Program-made: the position numbers and the translations under genes
Assembly: GCF_043195125.1 (NCBI RefSeq)
Contig: NZ_JBAFWR010000011.1
DNA length: 64,000 nucleotides
Direction: 5' to 3' (one strand)
Source: NCEH01 sp043195125
GTDB taxonomy: Bacteria > Pseudomonadota > Alphaproteobacteria > Rhizobiales > Xanthobacteraceae
Part shown: positions 57,730 through 64,000 of the stretch, piece after piece
How positions within the stretch are numbered: the stretch's first letter is position 1
How the letters are laid out: each line of letters starts with the position of its first letter
The notes under the pieces: generated by a model
Databases searched by the model: none
What the model saw: only the letters and a program-made list of their open reading frames with translations
What the model was told of the DNA's origin: nothing

Positions 57730-58456
57730 CCGCCGGTCCGTCGTTCTTCGATCCGCGCGCGACCACCATGAGGGCGTTATCGGGCAGCGGTCGTTGCAGG
57801 CGGCAAGCCTCTTCCCATGGCGCAGTCAGCCACGCCTCAACCTCTTCCGGATCTGTGAGGATCGCCGGCATCGCCTTGGGGTGGATCGGTCCGACCACGG
57901 CATTCGGATCGGTTGTCAGGAATGCGAACAGGTCGATCGTCTCCAGGCCGGTCTTGATCTTGCGGACCGATGTCCACTGCGGCGTCCAGATGCCGGCGAA
58001 AAACGCGAGGGGGCGCGTCTCATCGCGCGCGAACCAGACGTCCCCTCCGGCGTCCCGATTGAACTCGCTAAAGCTCGTGAACGGGACGACGCATCGGCTC
58101 TCGACGCCGAGCCAGGGCTTCCAATGCTTGCTGGTGACGTTGCGCACATTGGTCGTGCCGCTGTCGGGCTCCATCCTCAACAGCTCATCAAAATCGACCA
58201 GCGCGCCCTTGGCGCGCAGCTTGTCGGCGCGGCGGGTTGCGGCGTCGAAGAGGGCTTTCTTTGAGCTGGGCATGCCCCAGCGGACCATTGCAAGCTCACG
58301 CGCCCCGTCTGTGGCATTGCGCACGATCGGTGCCAGCTGATCTGGAAATATGCCGCGCTGCGGCTGGAGATTTCCGATGCTGGAGTGCTCGCGGATGTAG
58401 CGCGTGAAATCCCGCATTGCCTGGAGCGTCGACGTCTGGCTGTACAGGTTGCACAT
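57719..58456 (-). CDS. SRAP/HMCES abasic-site-binding protein (YedK-like)
   Basis: 245 residues. Cys2 directly after Met is the catalytic residue that crosslinks to abasic sites. Other SRAP features: MVRWGMPSS, a SRCVVPFTSFSEF segment and AFLTTDPNAVVGPIHPKAMPAIL (His of the active site). It shields single-stranded DNA at abasic sites. A LexA box lies just upstream. Confidence 0.9.
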   Translation of the reverse strand: MCNLYSQTSTLQAMRDFTRYIREHSSIGNLQPQRGIFPDQLAPIVRNATDGARELAMVRWGMPSSKKALFDAATRRADKLRAKGALVDFDELLRMEPDSGTTNVRNVTSKHWKPWLGVESRCVVPFTSFSEFNRDAGGDVWFARDETRPLAFFAGIWTPQWTSVRKIKTGLETIDLFAFLTTDPNAVVGPIHPKAMPAILTDPEEVEAWLTAPWEEACRLQRPLPDNALMVVARGSKNDGPADVL

Positions 58457-58476
58457 TGCGGTACCCGGTCGCGGTT

Positions 58477-58491
58477 GTTCTCATTTCGTTC
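58477..58491. promoter_or_regulatory. LexA (SOS) box
   Basis: GTTC-N7-GTTC (GTTCTCATTTCGTTC), the alphaproteobacterial LexA operator, 21 bases upstream of the SRAP start and 39 bases from the divergent gene at 58530. It could serve either. Confidence 0.75.
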
Positions 58492-58529
58492 TCATGTGAG
58501 CTTGCCCCGAATGTAGGGGGTGAGTCCAG

Positions 58530-58826
58530 ATGCGACGAAAGGGATCTCAGGTTCCACCGATCCTATTGGGCGAAGCAAAAGCGGCAAGCCCTGTCATCAT
58601 CGCGGAATGCCCGATCTGCCGGCACAAGGTGCACCTGCCCTCTGCTTCGTTCCGCCAAGCTGACGCCACCCCTCTCTCCAAAATATCCAGCCGGATGCGG
58701 TGCACCGGGTGCAGCCGCCTGGGTGGGATCTCCCTGCATCCCATCCCTAGGGATTGGGTGCGATATTTAAGAGAGACAGGACAGGGCGAGAGGCTGCCGT
58801 TCTATGCGGCAATGATGCCGGAGTGA
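58530..58826 (+). CDS. Zinc-binding hypothetical protein
   Basis: 98 residues with CPIC and CTGC pairs separated by about 30 residues, a probable zinc ribbon. GGTGAG lies 6 bases before the ATG. Divergent from the SRAP gene across the LexA box. Last gene before the attachment site. Confidence 0.6.
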   Translation: MRRKGSQVPPILLGEAKAASPVIIAECPICRHKVHLPSASFRQADATPLSKISSRMRCTGCSRLGGISLHPIPRDWVRYLRETGQGERLPFYAAMMPE

Positions 58827-58998
58827 TCCTGAGAACGGGTCGAGAACCTCGGAAATTGGGCTGTGCCGTGTGCCGTGCCGTGAAAAACCGATTACCGATA
58901 CGATCGCGACGGAACACACGGCATCAGCGAGCGTTCTATGTCATTGTAGTATAAGATGTTTTTCTGACAAACAGGCGCTAGCCGGCGCTCACCAAGCT

Positions 58999-59038
58999 GG
59001 TTTACAAAACCGCTGCTCTACCGCTGAGCTAAACCGGC
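58999..59038 (-). other. attachment site: 5' fragment of tRNA-Thr(UGU)
   Basis: The minus strand from 59038 reads as the acceptor 5' strand, D arm and anticodon arm of tRNA-Thr (GCCGGTTTAGCTCAGCGGTA, then GTTTTGTAAACC). After 58999 the sequence leaves the tRNA: the variable region, T arm and 3' acceptor are absent. The rest of the gene should be at the other prophage end, outside the window. This sets the prophage border at about 59.0 kb. Confidence 0.75.
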
Positions 59039-59165
59039 TTCGAGCCAGCGGGCCCTTTCGGCGCCGTGGCCATCTGCGGCATGCCTACCAGCGCACGGCG
59101 CCGGGAACAAGATGTCCTCGTCCCGCTCCCCAGCTGAGCGGCCTCGAACGGGGCCTGCAAACGCA

Positions 59166-59189
59166 GACGGCCCCGCCGAGGCGGGGCCG
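59166..59189 (-). terminator. GC-rich hairpin after MFS gene
   Basis: ACGGCCCCGC/GCGGGGCCGT, 10 bp with a 4-base loop, about 77 bases beyond the MFS stop. The U-run is weak. Probable transcription end of the transporter gene. Confidence 0.6.
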
Positions 59190-59265
59190 TCGCAGGCGAA
59201 GGGCCGGGGCAGCCGGCCATCCGCCCTGGGCCGGCCCGTGAGGGCCGACCGCCGGAGCGCTCCAC

Positions 59266-60936
59266 TCAGTGCGAGTGCCAGTCGTCGAGGTTCCGGTTCT
59301 TGGTCTCCGGCACAAACAGCAGGCCGATGACGAAGGTCATCAAAGCGATGACGATCGGATACCAGAGGCCGTAGTAGATGTCGCCGGTGGCGGCCACCAT
59401 GGCGAAGGCGGTGGCCGGCAGCAGGCCGCCGAACCAGCCGTTGCCGATGTGGTAGGGCAGCGACATGGAGGTGTAGCGGATACGGGTGGGGAACAATTCC
59501 ACCAGCGCCGCCGCGATCGGCCCGTACACCATGGTCACGAAGATCACGAGCACGAACAGGATGCCGATGACCGCGGCCGGCTGCGGACGGAAGATGTCGA
59601 AGGGATGCGACATCTTCACGATGTTCGTATCGCCCGCCTTGGGATAGCCCGCAGCCTGCAGCGCGGCCGTGGTGGCCTTGCCGAAGTCCGGACCGAACGG
59701 CACCACCGTGTCGTTGATGCGGATCGTGGTGGGGGTGCCCGCGGGCGCCGCTTCGGTGGAGTAGCGCACCGAGGATTTGGCGAGGAAGTCACGCGCCAGA
59801 TCGCACGGGGCGGTATAGACGCGGGTGCCCACCGGGTTGAACAGGCTGCCGCAGGTCGCGGGATCGGCGACCACCGCCACCTTCACCGACGTGATCGCCT
59901 TTTCCAGGGCCGGGTTGGCCGCGGTGGTGATCATGTTGAACAGCGGGAAGTAGCAGGAGGCGGCGATCAGGCAGCCCGCGAGGATGATCGGCTTGCGGCC
60001 GATCTTGTCCGACAGCCAGCCGAAGAACACGAAGAAGCCGGTGCCGAGCACGAGCGACCAGGCGATCAGCAGGTTGGCGGTGTAGCCGTCGACCTTCAGG
60101 ATCGATTGCAGGAAGAACAGGGCATAGAACTGGCCCGTGTACCACACCACGCCCTGGCCGGCGGTGAGGCCGAGCAGCGCGATGATGACGAACTTCAGGT
60201 TCCGCCACTCGCCGAAGGCTTCCGAGAGCGGGGCCTTGGAGCCCGTGCCTTCTTCCTTCATGCGCTTGAAGGTGGGGGATTCGTTCAGGGTCAGACGGAT
60301 CCACACCGACACGCCGAGCAGAGCGATGGAGATCAGGAACGGCACGCGCCAGCCCCAGGCCGCGAAGTCGGCTTCGCCCACCACGGAACGGGTGACGAGG
60401 ATGACGATCAGCGACAGGAACAGGCCGAGCGTGGCCGTGGTCTGGATCCAGGAGGTGTAGAAGCCGCGACGGCCCTGCGGCGCATGTTCCGCCACATAGG
60501 TCGCCGCGCCGCCGTATTCGCCGCCGAGCGCGAGGCCCTGCAGCAGGCGCAGCGCGATCAGGATCACGGGAGCGGCAAAGCCGATGGTCGCCGCATTGGG
60601 CAGGATGCCGACGATGAAGGTCGACAGGCCCATGATCAGGATGGTGACGAGAAAGGTATATTTGCGCCCGACGAGATCGCCGAGACGGCCGAACACCAGC
60701 GCACCGAAGGGGCGCACAAGGAAGCCGGCGGCGAACGCCAGCAACGCGAAGATGTCGCGGGTCGCAGGGGGATAGGCGCTGAAGAATTGCGCGCCGATGA
60801 TGGCCGCGAGAGAACCGTAGAGATAGAAGTCATACCATTCGAAAACCGTGCCCAGGGACGAGGCGAAGATGACCTTCTTCTCCTCCCGGGTCATCGGCAC
60901 GCCCTTGGCGACGGGCCCCGCAGTCGTCACAGTCAT
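59266..60936 (-). CDS. MHS-family MFS metabolite:H+ symporter
   Basis: 556 residues, chromosomal. Twelve hydrophobic spans and MHS hallmarks: EWYDFYLYGSLAA in span 1, RPFGALVFGRLGDLVGRKYTF in loop 2-3, GLALGGEYGGAATYVAEHAP in span 4, FFVFFGWLSDKIGRKP. A periplasmic insert of about 100 residues (about 380-480) is longer than usual. The start ATG has GGGAGGA 8 bases upstream. Substrate (dicarboxylate, betaine or similar) cannot be told. Confidence 0.9.
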   Translation of the reverse strand: MTVTTAGPVAKGVPMTREEKKVIFASSLGTVFEWYDFYLYGSLAAIIGAQFFSAYPPATRDIFALLAFAAGFLVRPFGALVFGRLGDLVGRKYTFLVTILIMGLSTFIVGILPNAATIGFAAPVILIALRLLQGLALGGEYGGAATYVAEHAPQGRRGFYTSWIQTTATLGLFLSLIVILVTRSVVGEADFAAWGWRVPFLISIALLGVSVWIRLTLNESPTFKRMKEEGTGSKAPLSEAFGEWRNLKFVIIALLGLTAGQGVVWYTGQFYALFFLQSILKVDGYTANLLIAWSLVLGTGFFVFFGWLSDKIGRKPIILAGCLIAASCYFPLFNMITTAANPALEKAITSVKVAVVADPATCGSLFNPVGTRVYTAPCDLARDFLAKSSVRYSTEAAPAGTPTTIRINDTVVPFGPDFGKATTAALQAAGYPKAGDTNIVKMSHPFDIFRPQPAAVIGILFVLVIFVTMVYGPIAAALVELFPTRIRYTSMSLPYHIGNGWFGGLLPATAFAMVAATGDIYYGLWYPIVIALMTFVIGLLFVPETKNRNLDDWHSH

Positions 60937-61242
60937 GAAGTTTTCCTCCCTCAAGGATCGCCTGTCCTCCCCTCGGGGAGGTGGATCTGGCGGCGCGAAC
61001 GCGGCGCGACTGGGCAATCCTGCGGGAACCGGCCATGGCTCCGGCGTGGAGCCGGAGTGGCATTTCCTCCCAAGTCTCGCCCTTCCGCGTCATTCGTGCG
61101 CGGATTGAATCGAACCGACGCTTTTGCGCCATGGGAGAAAGATGACTGAGCTTGATCGCCCGTGCGATTGGCAAATGGTCTTAGGTGCAGGGCGAAATAT
61201 GGTGCGCTGCACGCAATATGGGCTGCCGGTCGACAGAAAAAG
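60937..61242. other. Intergenic region between MFS gene and rlmB
   Basis: About 306 bases without a credible gene. It should hold the MFS promoter and the end of the rlmB transcript; I see no clear terminator or consensus promoter. Confidence 0.5.
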
Positions 61243-62091
61243 TCAGCCGGCTTTCTTCAAGGCGCGCCGGGCGATACCAAGCGAGAGCGCGGCGGCATTG
61301 GAGACATTCAGGCTCTTGATGGCGCCGGGCAGGTCGATCCGGGCCAGCACGTCGCAGGTCTCGCGGGTGAGCTGGCGCAGGCCCTTGCCCTCGGCGCCGA
61401 GCACAAGCGCAAGCGGCGCCCGCAGCTTGGTGTCCTCGAGGTCGGCCTCGCCTTCGCTGTCGAGGCCCACCACCAGCATGCCGTTCTCCTTCAGCTCGGT
61501 GAGCGCACGGGACAGATTGGTGACGAGGCAGAACGGCACGTGCTCCAGCCCGCCGGAGGCGCTTTTCGCCAGCACGCCGGTGGCCGGCGGGCTGTGGCGG
61601 GCGGTGGTGATGATGGCGCCCACGGCGAATGCCGCCGCCGAGCGCACGATCGCGCCCACATTGTGCGGGTCGGTGATCTGGTCGAGCACCAGCACGAGGT
61701 CGTGCTTGGCCGCCTGCCGCAGGGAGGGGGAGGGCAGGTGATCGCTGTGCACCAGCAGCCCCTGGTGGACCGCATCCGGGCCCAGCAATTTGTCGATGTC
61801 CCCCGGCCGCACCATTTCCGGCGCCATGGGCAGCTTGAAGCCTTCCTCGGCGAGGCGGTTGATGGCGTTCTCGGTCGCGAGGATCTTGCGGAACCGCCGC
61901 TTGGGGTTGGCGAGCGCCTCGGTCACCGTGTGCCAGCCGTAGAGCAAAGCGACATCGTCCTCGCCCTCCCATTTGGGCGGCGGGCCGCCGCCGCGGGGGC
62001 GGCGGGGCGGAAACGGGCGCTTGCCCGCCTTGTCGCCGAAGGCGGGGCGGGAGCCGGGACGGGACGGGGGGCGGCTTGGCCGATCAGACAT
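61243..62091 (-). CDS. rlmB: 23S rRNA 2'-O-methyltransferase (TrmH/SPOUT)
   Basis: 282 residues. A basic Pro/Arg-rich N-terminus, a L30e-like substrate-binding domain (about 50-125) and a SPOUT methyltransferase knot: LVLDQITDPHNVGAIVRSAAAF, LVLGAEGKGLRQL and LNVSNAAALSLG are the three TrmH motifs. Modifies G2251 of 23S rRNA in E. coli. Gene order rlmB, tRNA-Tyr, tRNA-Gly is usual in alphaproteobacteria. Confidence 0.9.
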   Translation of the reverse strand: MSDRPSRPPSRPGSRPAFGDKAGKRPFPPRRPRGGGPPPKWEGEDDVALLYGWHTVTEALANPKRRFRKILATENAINRLAEEGFKLPMAPEMVRPGDIDKLLGPDAVHQGLLVHSDHLPSPSLRQAAKHDLVLVLDQITDPHNVGAIVRSAAAFAVGAIITTARHSPPATGVLAKSASGGLEHVPFCLVTNLSRALTELKENGMLVVGLDSEGEADLEDTKLRAPLALVLGAEGKGLRQLTRETCDVLARIDLPGAIKSLNVSNAAALSLGIARRALKKAG

Positions 62092-62180
62092 GGCCACAGC
62101 GATGTCAGAGCCGGCCTTTGCGCGCAAGGGCCAAAGGACGCCGAACGGCCTCAAAGATGAGGCCGCGCGGGCGCGCCGGC

Positions 62181-62969
62181 TCAGGGACGGGGCGGCATCA
62201 TGCCCATTTCCAACAGCACCTTGGCCGCCTTCGGGCCGGTGAGCGCGCCGATGAGCGCCTGCGCGGCCGCGCGATGCTGGGTGTCGGCGGCGATGGCGGC
62301 GGCATAGACGGTCTCGTTCTGGATTTCCGCCGGTAGCGGCCCCACCAGCACCACGCCCTTCACCGCGAGAATCTCGCTGATCTGGTGCAGGGCGAGATCC
62401 GCTTCCCCCGAGAGAAGGCGGTTCGCCACCAGCCCGCCGGCCACCGGCACACTTTTGGCCTTCATCTCCTGCGCGATGCCGAGCTGCTCGAACAGGCGGA
62501 TCAGATAGGGTCCGCTCGATCCGCCGGAGGCCGGATCGATGAACGCGACCTTGCGAGCGTCGAGCAGCGCCTGACGGAACGCGGGAACCGTGGAAATGTC
62601 CGGCTTCGGTGCGCCCGCCGCAACCGCGACGCCGATGCCGACCCGCGCCACCTCCACCGACGGCCCGGCGGCGATGCGGCCGCTCTTGGCGAGGGCGTCG
62701 AGCGCCGACGGCGGCAGGATCACGAGATCGAACCGTTCTCCGCCCGCGATCCGCTTCACCAGCGCGCCGGCGGTGTCGTTATCCACAAGCAGGCTGTGGC
62801 CGCCGGCCGATTCGAAATCGGCTTTCAGCGCCATGAGCACGGGCTTGAACGCGCCGGCCGTCAGCACGGTGATGGTTGCCGCCGAGGCGGGCGGGGAGGC
62901 GCAGGCAAGGGCGAGGCCCAGCAAGGCGAACTGCAGGCGGGCGCTCTTGAAGATCCGGGATGCGATCAT
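62181..62969 (-). CDS. Periplasmic substrate-binding protein, ModA-like
   Basis: 262 residues with a Sec signal peptide (cleavage near ASA, about residue 31) and a type 2 periplasmic-binding fold: TITVLTAGAFKPVLMALKADFE, FDLVILPPSALDAL, DPASGGSSGPYLIRLFEQLG. Resembles molybdate-type binding proteins found without their transporter genes. Ligand unknown. Confidence 0.8.
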   Translation of the reverse strand: MIASRIFKSARLQFALLGLALACASPPASAATITVLTAGAFKPVLMALKADFESAGGHSLLVDNDTAGALVKRIAGGERFDLVILPPSALDALAKSGRIAAGPSVEVARVGIGVAVAAGAPKPDISTVPAFRQALLDARKVAFIDPASGGSSGPYLIRLFEQLGIAQEMKAKSVPVAGGLVANRLLSGEADLALHQISEILAVKGVVLVGPLPAEIQNETVYAAAIAADTQHRAAAQALIGALTGPKAAKVLLEMGMMPPRP

Positions 62970-63267
62970 GAATGCCTCGGCTGGGGGCGGCTGGGCGCAG
63001 CCTGCCTATCTCCCCCAGCATGCCTTATCTATGGAGCAGGCGCGCGCTCCGCGCCGCGCGGCGCGCATCATCGTCACGCGTGGTGGACGAGGCCTCATTT
63101 CCGGTTGACTTGTGCGGGAGCCCCTCACATAAAGCCGATCCTTGTGACCCCGGAGCGCCGCTTCGGGGGCGCGGAAAAGGACCTGAGCCGGCTTCCGGTT
63201 CTGGGTCAGCGCTTGAACCCTCGGCCGGAAATCGGCAGGTGAGGGACAAGACGACGGGCGTCGATGT

Positions 63268-63352
63268 GGAGGGGTGCCCGAGTGGTTAAAGGGGACGGAC
63301 TGTAAATCCGTTGGCTCTGCCTACGTTGGTTCAAATCCAACCCCCTCCACCA
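63268..63352 (+). tRNA. tRNA-Tyr(GUA)
   Basis: Class II tRNA of 85 bases including CCA: acceptor GGAGGGG/CCCCTCC, anticodon loop CTGTAAA (GTA), a long variable arm (GGCTCTGCCTACG) and T loop TTCAAAT. Chromosomal. Confidence 0.95.
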
Positions 63353-63657
63353 CCCGTCGTCGTGCGCTGGGGCCGCGCATTTCCAGAATCCGAGGATCGT
63401 GGGTGCTGGCACAGCGCATTCGCCGCGCATGCTTGTTCGAGCGCGTGCCCACCGCGGGCGCCTGTGCATGGATCCCGGTGGGGCTTTTGCGACGGAATCT
63501 CCTGTGTTATGGCTGCCGCGCGCCATGATGGGGCATGCGGGAGCGGATGGCGGCGAGAAAAGCCGGGTTCGGTCCCGGCATCGGGGCGGCGGATCCTGGG
63601 CCGAAAGGCCGGAAACGTTCGCTTCGCCCGGCATGGTCCGCCCGCTTCGCGCGGTAC
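63353..63657. other. Spacer between tRNA-Tyr and tRNA-Gly
   Basis: 305 bases with no credible gene. Reading frames here look like by-products of high GC. The two tRNAs may be one transcript. Confidence 0.5.
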
Positions 63658-63731
63658 GCGGGTGTAGCTCAATGGTAGAGCAACAGCCTTCCAAGCTGAT
63701 GACGAGGGTTCGATTCCCTTCACCCGCTCCA
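63658..63731 (+). tRNA. tRNA-Gly(UCC)
   Basis: 74 bases including CCA: acceptor GCGGGTG/CACCCGC, D arm with GG in the loop, anticodon loop CTTCCAA (TCC), T arm AGGG-TTCGATT-CCCT. Chromosomal, canonical, unlike the phage copy at 21.1 kb. The 269 bases that follow hold no gene; tuf is expected just beyond the window. Confidence 0.95.
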
Positions 63732-64000
63732 GATCATGTGCCGTCGCCGGCCCATGCGCCAAGCCGAGCGTTCCGCGTTTTTTGACGGGCGCACGGCCGC
63801 AGGGAGGGCCAGGGCGCGTGGCGCGAATCGGGGCGGAAGATGTGTCGATGCCTGCCGCATTTGGCGTCCGACATGGTGTTCCGCATGCCACCTGCGCGCT
63901 TCGGGCGCAGGCCGGGTCTTGCGAACTTTCCCGAAACCCCCTATCCCACGGCGGCCTTTTTGCAGCCTGATACGGCGCCACCGAAGGACTGAGAGAGAAG

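Noticed and set aside
59269..61149. 626-codon rightward frame opposite the MFS gene
   Set aside because: Antisense to a clear 12-span transporter; the product is His/Arg/Gly-rich low-complexity sequence expected from complementing membrane-protein codons.
63331..63981. Frames around tRNA-Tyr and tRNA-Gly
   Set aside because: They read through tRNA genes and have no coding character; the stretch is tRNA spacers and probably the leader of tuf.

Overview
The window is almost entirely one temperate, contractile-tailed (myovirus-type) prophage. It is already in progress at base 1 and ends near 59.0 kb, where a 40-nt 5' piece of a tRNA-Thr(UGU) gene marks the attachment site. The last 5 kb are chromosome: an MHS-type MFS transporter, the rRNA methyltransferase rlmB, a ModA-like binding protein, tRNA-Tyr and tRNA-Gly. 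The high GC, a GTTC-N7-GTTC LexA box, and phage versions of GapR, GcrA and DnaA domain IV point to an alphaproteobacterium, probably Hyphomicrobiales. No integrase is in the window; it should lie left of base 1 at the end of the leftward operon.

Layout. 1-6.3 kb: leftward recombination operon (Erf annealing protein, YqaJ exonuclease, DnaQ-like exonuclease, small genes, and a protein with 32 tandem tetrapeptide repeats). 6.3-8.1 kb: lambda-like control region with promoter PL, a HigB/HigA-type toxin-antitoxin pair, an S24 repressor and promoter PR. PL and PR each carry two CTAC-N5-GTAG operators placed identically around the -35 box. 8.1-21.0 kb: rightward early operon (Cro-like protein, ORF6N antirepressor, GapR-, GcrA- and DnaA-like proteins, Hjc-like nuclease, SNF2-type helicase, three methyltransferase genes of which one is a decapitated fusion, replication proteins, SSB), interrupted by a small leftward two-gene unit with its own strong promoter. 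21.0-22.0 kb: terminator, an odd tRNA-Gly(UCC), a strongly folded non-coding stretch and an HNH nuclease.

22-52.6 kb: late operon in the usual order: terminase, DUF1073 portal, MuF head protein, DUF2213 protease/scaffold, cement protein, DUF2184 capsid, neck proteins, DUF3383 sheath, DUF3277 tube, tail chaperones with a -1 frameshift site, two paralogous tape-measure proteins with different murein-hydrolase domains, baseplate (Dit-like, plug, hub, Gp138 spike, W, J, DUF2612), tail fibre, DUF4376 chaperone and a 1177-residue spike. Cargo sits inside it: a leftward gene at 27.4 kb, and at 40.2-42.5 kb a secreted protein plus a DUF6978-like/DUF1828-like pair that resembles an accessory (possibly defence) module. 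52.7-59 kb: GH19 endolysin, holin-like protein, overlapping spanins, HTH-phosphoesterase, nucleotide-metabolism-like genes, and an SOS-controlled SRAP protein.

How it works together. The repressor should silence PL and PR; SOS self-cleavage would release recombination genes to the left and Cro, replication and modification genes to the right. Late genes follow, with several intrinsic terminators lying inside the late operon between modules, which implies antitermination or deliberate expression steps. Family names are from recognition of sequence motifs by eye; no database search was run.
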